A stretch of 64,000 bases of DNA from Sipunculus nudus (GCA_026874595.1 CM049318.1:29941956-30005955); one strand, 5' to 3'. Shown: positions 25,620 to 38,819, counted from the stretch's first letter. The notes: generated by a model from the sequence alone, not told the origin. Program-made: numbers and translations.

Positions 25620-26551
25620 AGAAACAGGTCATGTGCTCAGTGGCGATCAAGTTTGCTATCGTCCAGCAAACAAGTCGGGAATTTCTCGCACATGCATTTA
25701 GAAAAATACATACATATCTAACGATTGGCCTTATTTATTTCAAGTGACAGCGTTCATGTAGGTCATGAGGCGTTGTTAAAAAGACGAACATAGTTATATC
25801 ATAATAGAGTCTTATAGTGCCGCCCTGAATGCAAGGTCTAAATGCACCCTGGCCAGATAGTGTATGATACATTCTACGACTAAAGGTCTACTTGATTTCT
25901 GAGATAAACTTTGCTTATATTATATCGGATGCCTCTTCGAAATCAGAGTTTGTAACATTTTGTCATTCCTTTGACGAGTATTCTGCATTTCTTAACGCTT
26001 TGAAAGTTATTTTCAAGATGAAACATGTGCAAAATTAGCGTAATTTAAAACAGAGAGACCGTTTCCAGCGAATTATGGTTAAGAATATTGGCGTATCCTT
26101 GAAAGTTGAATAGTGTGCCCCTCGTTTTCGCAACTTAACCACAATTTCTATTTGGAAGCGTGGCTGTGTTTATTGTTCCAATAAAACATCTTTAAAGGCT
26201 CTGATGTCTACGTCTCTTTTAGACAATTTGAAAAATAAATTTTGACATTGTCCTTGTCTAAATGCAATGAAGCCTAAACTACCCATCCAAGCAGTCCATA
26301 ACACGCATTTGGACAACATGTTCTTGATTGGCTTTGATAGCGTTGGTGATCATGCTTAACATCAATAATAAAAAAAGGGTGTTTTTATGCCCCCTCACAT
26401 ATTAGCTAGAGTCAACCAGATCAAGCCTAACCATTAATACTCTACTTCACGTCATGTGGACAAAAAGGACCACGTGACCTTTTGACTATAGTGCTGCAAC
26501 GACGTTTACATGTGTGAAACAGACTTATTCTTTAAATAACGACCTGCTACG

Positions 26552-26639
26552 ATGATTCCGATCTCGTGCAAAAATGTTTGTGATAAACCGCACGATCCAA
26601 GAAGGACTGCGATGAAGAAAACAGATTTGCGAATTATAA
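26552..26639 (+). CDS. Possible first coding exon
   Basis: An ATG opens 29 codons (MIPISCKNVCDKPHDPRR...) that end exactly at a consensus donor, TAA|gtgagt. No second exon or domain is recognised, so this is a weak call. Confidence 0.2.
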
Positions 26640-26854
26640 GTGAGTGTAAACTAGGAGCTGTATATTTTCTTTAAGCGACATTTCTGTTCTTTACCCTATT
26701 ATCCACATGATCATAACCCAGTTCTACTATGAAGTTTTCTTTGCATTCTATAATTCAATTGTTTGCAACGCAGTGTCAGTTGTTGTGTTATGCTTGCCTG
26801 AATTGAAGGTGTCAAAATGCAATTGTATAACAAACCATATACCCATATATACCC

Positions 26855-26873
26855 ATATATATATATATATATA

Positions 26874-26921
<48 letters not shown>

Positions 26922-26965
26922 TGTGTGTGTGAGGGTGTGTGTGTGTGTATCTCTGTGTGTATATC
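26855..26965. repeat. (TA)n then (GT)n microsatellite
   Basis: About 64 bases TA-rich, then about 45 bases GT-rich. Confidence 0.95.
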
Positions 26966-26969
26966 TAAA

Positions 26970-29900
26970 TTATGTGTCTAGAAAATCGGTTTATCTGATG
27001 TTGCTAGGAAAGTTGACAACATCACAAGGTCTGTGAGCGATATTGTCCGCCTTGAAAAACCACACTGTGTTTTGTTCCTGTAATGTGGGTAACATCGTTT
27101 GTATAGTGCCTGTCAAGTCACTGTTTGTCCATAGTCCTTCGTTCGTATGATATACGGATTACTGTATACATACTCTACACAACCTGACACCCGTTATGAG
27201 ATTGTTAAATCAAAACTCCATCAATCATAATATTTCAGGCAACAACTGCCTGTTTTTAACAGGTAACTTCATACTTCACTTCGCACTGAAGTGAGTTTTT
27301 TTTATGATGGACACTCGAACAAGCATTGTAACACTATCTGCGTTGTATGTTCTTTGACGTTGGTCGGCATTAAAGTCCCCTAAGTTTAAGATCCTGGCTG
27401 TGTCACAGTGAAAGTTTATGCGTCTCTAATGGTTATATTATATCGGATAATTTTTTCTTTATCCAGAGCTGGAAACGGCCATAACATTCTAGGATAGTGC
27501 AGGAAGAAAATATACCGGAACCCTTGTGTTTCTCCAAGGCCTTATATTTTCTTATTCAGTAATTTGCGACAGTATTCCGTATTACTGTATATCTGGTTTG
27601 ATTTGATGTTTTGTTTCACACAGGCTCCTGTTGTGCAAGAAACTAAACATACAATCAAATGCTTTTATCTTGTCTGTGACCAATCAGAATGTTGGAATAA
27701 CAACTGACAGAGCGATAATGCTGTTAACAATGTAATGGATCCATCTGCTTTGCCATTTGACATTGAAACAAACTGAAACAATATTTCAGACACATTCACA
27801 CAAGAAATAATTATGCAGGTATTTTGGTGCAAATATCAGTTTATACATTAACGAAGCTTTTGTAATCAAAATACATATATGAGGTACACATATTCAAGTG
27901 TCTAAAAAACATTAAAAGCTTAACTATTTACTGTCTGTGAAATAACGGAATACACGCAACTGACTTTGGTAAAATGAAAAGGCAGTATAAACATAGTTCA
28001 TTGCAGTCACAATGGGGTCTCGTCGCTCTGGAATCGAGGTGAAAGTGATAGCATATTGCATTGCTAACAGAATGATATTCAAATAAAAATCAGAAATAAT
28101 CGTGAACATGATGATACATGATCCCCTATTTGATATCACACACGTAATTTGTCGTACAAGTTGCATTCATAATATGAATATTAGAAAAAGCTAATATCAA
28201 AGACGAAAGATCACTTTTCTTTTAATTTGTCGCTCTTTGGAAATAAAGACTGTAGGTGCTCATGTCAAATCCTGATCAAGAAAGAGGAACATCAATGACC
28301 CCCCTTTTTTATAGATGACATTTTGTGTAAAAATTAGTGTCATTCAGTTCAGTCTAACAGTTTCGTTTCAGCTGTTACACACGCAATCTCCTATGAGTTG
28401 ATAAAATGTGAAAGAGTTGAATCGCCACACCCTTTTTGGGCTTTTTCAAAATTGGGATTTCATTTAGTACTGCTGGAAAATTGAAACAAACACCTGTACT
28501 AATCACCACTTCTATTTCTTGAGTTGGAATTTCTTTTATATTTCTGGCGGAGGTTACCACCTCTATCTTTTTAAGCAAGCTTAACTAATTACTAATCACA
28601 TCAGGACAATTTCATTCCAGTAACGGACTACGTGACACTGGATTCAATGCAAGTATCCTGTGTGCTATCCCCCTTGCTTGATCATTACACAGAGGAACCT
28701 CTTTTGTGATTGAAACACGACTGTCGGGAACAGTCGTTCATTAACTCTACAGACCTTTCCATTTCCCCACAACACTAACTCCTTAAATGTCATCTGTTAA
28801 CTAGGGGCCATTGCCAAAGTTATTAACGCTCAAAGAAACCAGCACTTATATATCTGTGCCCTTTTATGATCTTTGCCAAAGGGCACCTTATATAAGACCA
28901 ATGTATTTTATAAACAAAATCAGTTGAAAACAGTCACTTAAGGTATAACACGGTTATCGTGTACAAATACAGTATCACGAGATCTATTCATATCCTTATC
29001 ATCAATGACTAAATGTTTGTTCTTTTCCATGCCCACGTTCAGTATAACTTTGGATTATGTCTAGACTTCACAACAAACCGAAAACGAATAATTTGACATT
29101 CTCTGACCTGTTGGTCTCCTTTGAGTAAATTGTTGGTCACTTTGCGCCAGTAGCATCAACAAGGACTTATAATTAGCTTAGTCTTATTCCTAATATGCAG
29201 TACCATGCCTGTCGTCCAGAATCCAGTATACTAGTTTTATTCCCAGGTGTGTAACATCAGGCAAATTGTTCAAAGGACATTTCTAATTCTTTAGCATATA
29301 TACGTATGCATGGGCAATCAGATTCAGCTGAATATGCCTTCAGACTTGCCAATTGCAAAAATTTACTTCAAACTTCTCAGATTTATGTTAAGGAACTTAG
29401 GGTATGCAGATTAGTTTCATTTACATAAAAACAATCGACATGTCAAAAATAATGTGTCATTTGAGTCAGATTAATAATTTAAAAATGTTTCTTATTTCTA
29501 ACACTAGATTTAAGCTGCAATCAAAGGTAGACACATCTACTATGTAACAAGTGTAAATGTTCTTTTGTTCTGAAGTATAGCTACATCAAAATCTGATTCT
29601 GCAGTCCATACCAGGAATGTTAGGTATTAGAATATACTTGTCTTTATTTTACAGCTTAGCTGTACCAACATTACACCAACACCATGTTTTTCTCAGCCTG
29701 CATTACATATAGGCCATACACAGATATACATGGCGTTGATATTAAAGAATTTAAATTTCTCAACTTAATGCCAACATTTGTATAGATTATATTGTATTCC
29801 AAATCTATTTTACGGTTCATATTCATCACTTCGCCTCTTATTTACAAGTAACAACAATGAAAGTAACGTTAAGAAAAAAATCAATAAATATAACAGATAA

Positions 29901-29990
29901 TATCCAATATATACGCACCGCCCAGAGGACCAACATGAACTCTGGACCAATGAAATTCAAAATTAAACAACGTGACAACATCCACAAGAA
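26970..29990. other. A/T-rich, no feature seen
   Basis: No exon-like frame with splice sites was found on either strand. Confidence 0.45.
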
Positions 29991-30074
29991 CATCCAAATT
30001 CACTGTGTGTAAAGACCTTCGACAAATGTAGACACAGGTATCACTTTTTTGTATTATGCTTCATTCTATCTTAC

Positions 30075-30314
30075 CCCAGTTGGGTGCACGTATTCGTATT
30101 CAGGACTAGTGCTTTGCAAAGTGGCATAATCTTGTTCGGTAGGCATAGTGTATAAGTCTTCGTATGTGATCTGGTCGTTCGCTGTAGTGTGTCGGCCTTT
30201 GTAGCTGGTATGTTCGTTAACCACGGCGTGCCTCTAGAGTGTTTCTTTCCTCCGATCCGGAAATTCTCTCGGACCTGGAATTCCTTCGACATCTTGGGTT
30301 CCTCTGTCTTCGAG
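30075..30314 (-). pseudogene. Cytoplasmic-tail exon with ITAM-like motif, interrupted by a stop
   Basis: The frame ends at a strong donor (GGG|gtaaga). Its last 33 codons include ITYEDLYTMPTEQDYATL: YxxL, eight residues, YxxL, which is the ITAM spacing; ITYEDL also fits the ITIM consensus. A further EYEYV follows. In animals such motifs recruit SH2-domain kinases or phosphatases to receptor tails, and Draper/CED-1-type EGF receptors carry related motifs. Upstream, about 45 codons before the end, is a TAG (CTC TAG AGG). Either the exon starts after it, at a ctctag acceptor lacking a pyrimidine tract, or this is a nonsense mutation. The exon lies just downstream of the EGF-like exons. Confidence 0.5.
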
Positions 30315-30982
30315 TAATACAGTAAACGACGGCACCTGATTCTAGAGTTAACACTGATCCTCCTAGTACGGATGGCAAAGCAAACACCAATATGCTTCTG
30401 TTAAATTTGAGGTTGGAGAACCTATATAATAGGAAAGTTTATAAATTCATGATCCTATATGCGTCAATGTAAAAGAATAAACCTGACACTGATAATATTT
30501 CCCGGACCTGGTCATATCTACTTACTTCAATGTTTATGGAGTGCATCCTGATAACGAACTACACGATGTCTGCACTGTAAGTGTCTAACTGCTTGTGCTG
30601 TTAACATATAATATGTTTACACATGCTAACATGTAACATATATGTTTGCGCATTTGACTTTTTAAATAAGTTATTTAAATGTTGCAATCCACTTCATATA
30701 ACCGTTAACATATCCATTATACAAGACCGGAACAGGCCGGGCCATTTGCTGTGCTAAGTTTACGACCGATCCTATATGATAAAGGTGTCATAGTTAGCGC
30801 AACTGTCTTAAGTAATTTGTAAAAACATATAGGAATTCACTGGTTTGTAAAAACTGCTCCATGCATTGCATCTATATTATATTTTCTTTACATGCTTATA
30901 TGCTCTGTTTGAGATCCTTGTTTAATAATTCACCTGTCAGAATATGCGTACGACGAATGAAAAGAAAAGAGTTAATATCTAA

Positions 30983-31125
30983 CTTTGACCACAGGATTCA
31001 CCACTGAATTCTGGTTTACAGGTACAAGTTCCGTCTTATTTGCTGATATTGTGTTTGTTTGGGCAAGTCTCTGAACATACTTTAGTTAATTCAACGCCCA
31101 AATAACCATCCTAGCATTTTGTATC
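30983..31125 (-). pseudogene. EGF-like exon remnant with two in-frame stops
   Basis: One minus frame reads DGYLGVELTKVCSETCPN and DGTCTCKPEFSGESCGQS, typical CxC..G..C EGF spacing, but is cut by TAG and TAA. Exon edges are not clear. It is the third EGF-like piece in a row on this strand. Confidence 0.5.
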
Positions 31126-32167
31126 ATTGTTCAACTTTATACTTTATATAAATACATGCCCTATTCAAAGATTTTTAGAAAACACACATGCTACAGTATA
31201 GGGATTCTTTGGCAAGAATTAAAATAACTAGGCGAAATTAAAATTTAAACATTTCATATAAGTGCCCTGTTTTCTCTTAACTCTATTCATATCCACTCTG
31301 TTACAGTAATGAACTTTACATTGAAATTAACTCTGAAAAGGCCCTTCATTTTTAAGAAAAAAAGTAACTCAAGGGGCATGACGCTCAGCTGACTTCTGAC
31401 AATTAGACATGCAACAAAATTAGAATGCTCCCATTTAAGTATTTTTGCAACTGTGTCTGCTGCAGTTGTGAAGAATTTATCGAAATTATAACACTTTCCA
31501 GGATGATAGAGGATGATAGATACATAATTGGAAATGATGCATGTTCTTAAACTTTCTGCATGCACTGTATAACATCGGTTTGCTGGGCCCTATTACGACA
31601 TGTGAACCCTGATTTCTAAGTGTGAAATGTTATTTAAATGCGTGAAAAATAAAACACATACATATGGCGCTACCAGTGCCCCACAGCTGAAAGGACAATC
31701 CCAGCCAAATTATTATATAATTTGCAATCCAATCCTTATTAAGTCATCTCATTCAAACTTCCTATATGTTGCGTCAGATTCAATCATCCAAAGCGTTAAA
31801 ATTGTGGCCAAAACAGTTATAAAGCACTGCCATGGTTGAATTTCTTCAAGTTTTCATTGTAACCATGTTATATGTGCATATGATGCACTATGCTTTATTT
31901 TTGGGGTTCAATAAACATATTCGCGGATGTAGGCCACAGTGACCAAAAGCTTGATGGCAGAAGATTGATCAAGGACCTCCCTTTATCTAAAATTAAAGTG
32001 TCTACGATAACTGATTACGATTTGTGCTCCGTTAAGGGACAATTTGACGGATCGGCTACGGATAAAGGTGTAACTTATATGACCTATGGCCACCTGAGCT
32101 AAAAACAACATTAAATAAAAACTCAATATACTACTGTTGCACGTAGGTAGTTGCCAACCTGGATTAC

Positions 32168-32338
32168 CGAGGCAGTTGCCAGTGACCATGTCGCATGGAA
32201 ACAAGGCGATTCCGGTGCCGCAAATCCCAGTGCAGTCCTCTATATGTTAAGAATCAAGACAGGTACAATTTCCATCGATATTTCCACACACTCGACCTCG
32301 GCATCGAATGCTGCAAGACCTAATGCAGTTTTGTCCCC
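32168..32338 (-). pseudogene. EGF-like exon with an in-frame stop
   Basis: 171 nt between a caaag acceptor and a gtaatc donor, phase 1 at both ends like its neighbour at 34.4 kb. It reads GQNCIRSCSIRCRGRVCG, then NCTCLDS, a TAA stop, and CDMVTGNCLGNPGW in the same frame. Cys spacing is EGF-like on both sides of the stop. One nonsense change disables it. Confidence 0.55.
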
Positions 32339-33744
32339 CTTTGACAGACCGAATAAAGATCACATACCTTATTACCAAAAATGCTTATTATAGAAATCCA
32401 GTTCGTCCAAATGTGCATTTCGTAGTGCATGGTTTCATCTGTTCATTATGTTGAAAAAAAGTATTATGTCCCCCCCCCTCCCTTTTTTTTTACTCTTAAA
32501 TAAACTTCCCCTATACGACCCCTTTAAATAATTTAAAGCAAAATCAGTATTAACCGTTTTTTATTTTTATTTAAATTATTTTTACAAAACAGTCACCATT
32601 ATTATTTCGTATTTTATCATTTTCTCGAGCTTACTCTATTTAGATTAATAGATTACTTACACAATACTAGCTAATGCCTCTGATAACACGATTTGTAATA
32701 AAAGAAGGCATGAAGAAACAGAAAGGTCGGAATATGTCTCATTTAAGAAACCGCCTTTAACCTAAACATCCTGGCTGGAATGTTCACCGAAAGAGGGCAA
32801 AGGGAATCTTGGAATTGCCTTGTTATCACACAAACTACAATATACTGTGCTGGGTCCTAAGAGATTTGTATTCTATTACGTTACAAGTGGATTGAGATAC
32901 GAAACCATTCAGGCGTGACTTACTCTGGGTTTGAAATACAGATACTGATTGATCATTTACGGATTACCAACCAAAAATGAGTGCACATGGTGAAGGTATG
33001 TTTATTTCTGTTTTATTAATTTTGTAAAATATATTCTGTCTCCATACAACTGTCTTAAACATATCTATTGGTTTTATAAAAAGAAATGTAGCCACGGCAT
33101 TGCTGCTTGAAATTCAATAAACGTTCGTCTTTGTTCATCGAATATCCATATTTATCCTATGTCACGCCGGTTGGGATGTTAACGTCCAGGTTCTTTAATT
33201 TGTCAAACTAACTGGCTAGAATCCTGCTTGGGTTGACAAAAAAGAAATCTATATATTAAAGAAATAAGTTACTTATATTCTCTGAAGAGACGCTCCATAT
33301 GTACCAACAATGATGATAAATACATAAATAAAAACTGAGTTAGTTAACGACGGTACCTGGCATAGTCCCTGTTCACAGTCTCTCGTAGTCAAAGCTTTCT
33401 GGAATCATTCAATTCTAGGTGGCAGAAAAAGTTTCCCCAGAGCAATATCCTGTACCTCTACTTTTAAGCGCTTAAACAAAGTCCTCGGTCTGTTCCTGGA
33501 AGAGCTCACAACAGGTTATAAATCGCCAGATTTTACCACTCGGTCGGGAAATATGCTATACTCGCTCTTAAGCAAATACAGATACATCACTAACAGCCTT
33601 CCCCAGACAGCGACTCTCTACGTTTTAGACATCATATCTCAGCTGTGTTCACTGTGACACATGCACACCTGCCCCCGGACTGCTGCCGATATCGCAAGGC
33701 TAAATTACACCGGTACGCTGGATGGGCACTTCTCCCGAAAATGT

Positions 33745-33830
33745 CTTCCTTGCGACCTATAAATGCTTGCTGACGTCACAACTTCCGCTCTTTTTTTGAC
33801 CAATCATCACTCCCAATTAGGTCAACTGTC
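33745..33830 (-). promoter_or_regulatory. Promoter-like motif cluster
   Basis: Read on the minus strand: ATTGG (CCAAT-type) near 33822, GCGGAAGT (ETS-type) near 33788, TGACGTCA (CRE) near 33771, then TTTATAGG near 33750. A plus-strand TATA (CTATAAATG) overlaps. No gene start follows; it could be the promoter of a repeat. Confidence 0.25.
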
Positions 33831-34110
33831 AATAACTACATGAATGATAATAAGGATACACCTCCAGAGACAGAAATCCTTGGAGCTTTGAAATTGACAA
33901 CAAACCCTCGTTACTTGAGAGACCGCCAAACAGAGACGGCTCCAACGTAAGTAAAACTGTACTGATATTTACATCAAACGAGACACGTGCTCTCTAACCA
34001 CTAAACTGTTTTGAAATCAACATCAAATGGGACACCTGTGTATTTTTTAAACAACGATCTGACGATAATATCTTAAAATGATACCCCATATTAATATACA
34101 ATAAATTATC
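33830..34110 (-). repeat. Dispersed repeat, copy 2
   Basis: Reverse-complement counterpart of 1086-1400. It continues toward 33745, where a CRE (TGACGTCA) and a TATA-like TTTATAG follow on the minus strand. Confidence 0.45.
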
Positions 34111-34323
34111 AAAACAATCATCTGGTTATACTCCCTATTAGAATATGCAACACAATACATAAGTCATTGTTCTCTGATGACATCCCTTGTAAAGGGATAA
34201 TCTCAACCAAAAATAAAAAAAAAATATACCAGTCTGTTTTTAAGAAGGCATTTCCTGTCTTTATATATTCGGTTCACACGTTCCTGGTTATTAACTTTGC
34301 AGGAACAGTATCGATGTTCTTAC

Positions 34324-34488
34324 TACAAGAATGGGGGTCAACACAGTTTACTGAACAGGGATTGTTACACCGAGCTCCGAACCAACCATCTTGACACTTG
34401 CAAGTATCTGTTTCTCCAATACACACGTTGTTACAACCGACGGAGCAATTAGAAGCACAATGGAGGCCCAATGTTCCGACAGTAAAAA
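34324..34488 (-). CDS. EGF-like exon of a multiple-EGF receptor (orphan exon)
   Basis: 165 nt, open throughout, phase 1 at both ends with a strong gtaaga donor and a weak ttaag acceptor. It encodes LGLHCASNCSVGCNN and then CKCQDGWFGARCNNPCS, the Cys/Gly spacing of the EGF repeats in MEGF/CED-1/Draper-type receptors and in molluscan receptor phosphatases. Such repeats act outside the cell as binding modules. Two further EGF-like exons downstream on the same strand are broken, so this may be a surviving piece of a pseudogene. Confidence 0.6.
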
Positions 34489-37400
34489 CTTAAGGTTAAT
34501 TGAAATATAATTATGTAAGAAGCACACCGATATAAAATACGATTTTACCTCTTAATCAGCAGGTCTAAAGGTCACTTGACATGAATAGGCTATTTTCTTC
34601 ATTTTGCACAGCCGTATAATAAATACAGGTTTCATTTCTTCATTTTATCCGGAGGAGTTAATTATTGTCGGAATAAATAAGTCTGGAGCAACTGGTTCTT
34701 GTTAATAAAACCTAAAAAAAGAACATATTGACTTATAACGTAGTAGAAGGTGTATGTTTATATCACAAACACTCTGATGTAATCGATTGTCTTCACTTAG
34801 GTGAGCAGGTTCACCTTTAATATATAAATTAATTTACCTGTGTGGTTATCCAGAAACGCTTCTGATATGGGATATTATGTCCAGGTTAGGCAGGTGCACT
34901 AACAGCCCGGTTCCAGTGATTGTGGACTCTTTTCGATTGTCAATGAAAAATGATCTACTGTTAATTATAACTATCCAAGAAAATGTACCTTTCAACAAAA
35001 AATGGCATGTGGAATACTCCCTTTCTTGTAGTTCAAAACAGATCCTCTTTCAATGATGTACTACCGCTTTTTCCTAACGGAAGCATATGTGTATGCACGT
35101 TTACCTTTCTCAATTTCAGTTACATTTTCAGAATGCAAGTGCCCTAATTCTATGAAAAACATTCAACTTTTTCACATGTATAGAGTTTAGTTCTCCACAG
35201 AAGTTGCCCTTTTGCGATCTTATTTTCACATCCCTAAAATTTGTTTTGTTACTGTCGGATGTTATTCGAATGGGACTTAAGACTAGAGATGAAAAAAAAA
35301 AAGATATTTTCATGTAGACAAGCCATCGGGAAACATTAATTTAAAATAAACTCTGTTTTTCTGAGGTGTATTTATTTGAAAGTTATACCGTTTTAATTTT
35401 TATCACATTTTGTACCTCTTCAAGCAGGAATAAATAATATATTTTTACTCTATGTACGAGTATAAAAATCCCACGGTAAATAAGTCATGTTATTATTGCA
35501 ACTTAATTTGGATTTCTTTGAAAAGCAATTCATTAATTTCATATGCTGATATGCTGTCTTGATCCCTTTGCCCCCTCATTTATTTGTCTGCACTGAATTT
35601 TCTCTCATGGTTTTCTTAACATGAATCTGCAATTATGTAATTGTCTTGTTATCAACGTATCAGCAGTATTAATGATTTGACCAGTGAAGAGGACATGATG
35701 CCGGTATTATATAAAATATTTCCCTAACGTCGCGTGCAGATTCATTGCCTGTTGTGTATTCAAACATTCAATTGTTCATATTCATGCACATTCCAGGGAC
35801 ACAAAGTATGAAATAATGAATATCATATTTACCTGAAGGCGTAAGGAATATCCGTCGCCCGATCTGAAGTACAGGTGGCTACAGCGTTTATTGCGTTTAT
35901 TGTACATTGTATCAACAATACATGCATATACGCATACAAACAAAATTTCACGTAATGACTCGGCTTAAATGGATGCGCCTACAAGATGGAAAACGTTACC
36001 AAGATGCAGCCTGAAATTTATTTCACAAAATACTATGAATGAACGGATAGCCGCTCTATTTTTCGTTCCGTGATAAACTATTTTGTAGACGATGATAGCA
36101 AGTAATGTTAGATCATTTACTGATTTTTTATTCAATACTTTATTTAATGTTTAATTCCCTAACCATACGTATGAGAAAGACAGTATAGAAATCAAATACT
36201 TTTTTATGTTAAATGCTGACGGAATGCAGTATTACTTTTTTTTTCAAAACTGAAACCGAGCATTAACATAACAAATTTGGCATTACTATTCTTCATTTAT
36301 CAATTCATATAATCGATGTTTAATCGTTCGGAATATAATTCTAACTTGTTGTAAATCAAAATTTGCCTTTGAGACTGACCAGCGATTAGTATAAAAATGT
36401 GTAGTTCCCTATATCAGGACCTTTTCCAACATAAATTAAACTTGCCTCCAGGTTATCCACAATGGTCTATGCTCGTTACAGTTAAGAATATCCGGTGTCG
36501 AGCATCGCTTTATCGAAACGTAAACTTCACGAATAACTGATTGTGTGTCCCCAACCACCAATTACAATTTCGTATGTTTCCGCAGGTGTTTTTCCACATT
36601 TCTGCGACAAGGCTACGTGGACCTCCCGGCAACCTTTAACACTTTATGAGAATTTTATTTGCTTTGTAATGAAGAACCAAGCAAGTTCGTACGTTTTCCT
36701 ACCTGGAGATTTGATCTTTATTCGTTTTATTCGAAGTAACAGAACACCCAATAAATGATGGCCACCGCCGAACGAATTAAGATCACATTTTAATACATGT
36801 TAAGAGTTAAAATTTACACTGTGATATAATACCGTCATTAAGTTACTAGTTGTATTGCGTGCCCATGCACGTATAAATCAGGCAAAGGCTACAGGCCAAA
36901 TGGGTTTAAATGAAATGTATTGGCACAGATCGGGGAGTATCCTGGTTAACGAGTAAGGGAAAATACTTGAATACTTGAAGTAAACAAATTTATTTTTGTA
37001 TCTAATATGTTATGAATTTTAGGACTCTGTTTAACGAGTCTTAATGTTAACTGTAAGATTTAGTTTCAATATATAAATTCATTTGATCGATTAAATGTGT
37101 ATGTTTTAACGATTAACTCTTAAACGAGCCAAACAATATACACGTGAAGCTGTTTACATTTTTTTAAACTGCCCTTTTTATTAATGTATCACACAAAATT
37201 ATTATTACATGATTAAGAGCGACCAAACATCGTGTTTCTTGAAAGAAATATTTGTTGTCAAACCTTAAAAAATTAAAACTTTGGTGACTCAATAATGGGT
37301 AAACAATATACCAACTAAACTTTTAGGTTGAAAAATACCTTGGGCATTAAAGAAACCGCTGGTCACAAACAGGACGGGGCGGGACACATGCTCATGCACA

Positions 37401-37511
37401 TATTAAGACAAAGGAACATAAAACTTGTGGAAGGCTATTCTTCTTTCCGTTATGTAATTAAACGTCACCAAAACTGCTCATGTGTTATCCAGAGTCATAT
37501 TTGATTGTGTT

Positions 37512-37512
<1 letters not shown>

Positions 37513-37574
<62 letters not shown>

Positions 37575-37585
37575 ATATATATATG
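37513..37585. repeat. (TA)n microsatellite
   Basis: Pure except for one phase change near 37563. Confidence 0.95.
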
Positions 37586-37672
37586 TAATACCAGGAGATA
37601 ATATCCCTCCCCAGACAATAACCACATATTCTTACCTCATGTTATAAATTTTGCATGGGCAGGTACACGTTG

Positions 37673-37673
37673 T

Positions 37674-37720
<47 letters not shown>

Positions 37721-37722
37721 AT
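37673..37722. repeat. (CA)n(TA)n microsatellite
   Basis: About 25 bases CA followed by about 23 bases TA. Confidence 0.95.
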
Positions 37723-38673
37723 TAACGGTAAATCTGTTTGTCTCTGGTTGAAGTGTTGGTAAAGAGTAAGAGTTACGCCTTTACACAGACTAAGTAATGA
37801 AAGATGAAGAAGTCTGGCCATAATACATTATTAGTTATCCTCTCTAAAAGGCGTCAATCTTACCAGGCGTTTAGGTAATTGACGTATGAAATAAATAAAA
37901 ATTGACAATATATTTATAACAATAATATTTGTATAATTAATGTACCAGGTACTCCATTTATGAGTTAAAAAATGAGGGAAGCCTTTTGTAGTTTTAGTTT
38001 CAGTGTTTTCTGTAACCTTGGACTCGTTAAATATTCTTTTTATAAGAAGAACTAAAAAATGTTGACAAGAAACATATTACAAATGAAACATATTTACCTA
38101 TAGCAAAGGATTTTTTAAAAGAAGTCAATTATAGTAAATTTCAATGAAAGGGCCAAAATGTTGGTTATTCATCTCAGAGAATATGTCCCGTTTTTTCCAA
38201 GCCGAGCACAACGCCAATACACTTTGTGTTGACTCTCTTCCTTTTTTTGTAAAGGCATTTACCCGCTCAAGGCACAGGGTAGATTCAATGCAGTATATAT
38301 TGATATGTAGTATGTATAATTAGATATTGATATTTATACCATCAGGAAAAATTGCCCGTGGTATAATTGTCCGGGGGTTATTGTGTGGATGTTTTATGCC
38401 GTAGTGGGGGGGGGGGGGTTATTGACTTGTTATGTTGCATATATTATTTTTATATTAAATAGATTTTACTAAACATTAACATCGTATGAATGGATCTTGG
38501 AACACATGGACCATAATGGATTTTTGCTCCAATTATATTTGTTTGTTGTATATTTATCCCTTTAACACTATTGATAACAGCTAATAATTGAATTATTGTA
38601 TTAATATGTAAATTTAAGGCCATAAACTATAACTACCTGTCCCTTCCAACTTCTGTGCCTCTGCAAAACGCTA

Positions 38674-38816
38674 TCAGCCCATTCCCTCATCGTACCCAGA
38701 AGTCTCTGACTGCGTTCTGATCCCTAAAAATTCCGGATATTTGGTGTCATCCTTTGGTGGACCATTTAGTTTCCTTCGCAACACTGAACGCCCATTTTTC
38801 AACCATCTGTTTCTAA
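38674..38816 (-). CDS. Possible terminal exon encoding a receptor tail
   Basis: 143 nt, open from a gttgttag acceptor to TGA, entering in phase 1. It encodes a basic start NRWLKNGRSVLRRKL and a polar end reading TQSETSGYDEGMG. No domain is recognised; the basic start and Tyr-containing end would suit a cytoplasmic tail. It could also be a chance frame. Confidence 0.3.
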
Positions 38817-38819
38817 CTA

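Larger units (their letters stand above)
34500..38670. other. A/T-rich, no gene seen
   Basis: Contains the (TA)n and (CA)n tracts at 37.5-37.7 kb and a poly-G run near 38405. Otherwise nothing supported. Confidence 0.45.

Noticed and set aside
36543-36758. 71-codon plus frame with Cys and Pro
   Set aside because: No splice sites, homology or module; chance frame in A/T-rich DNA.
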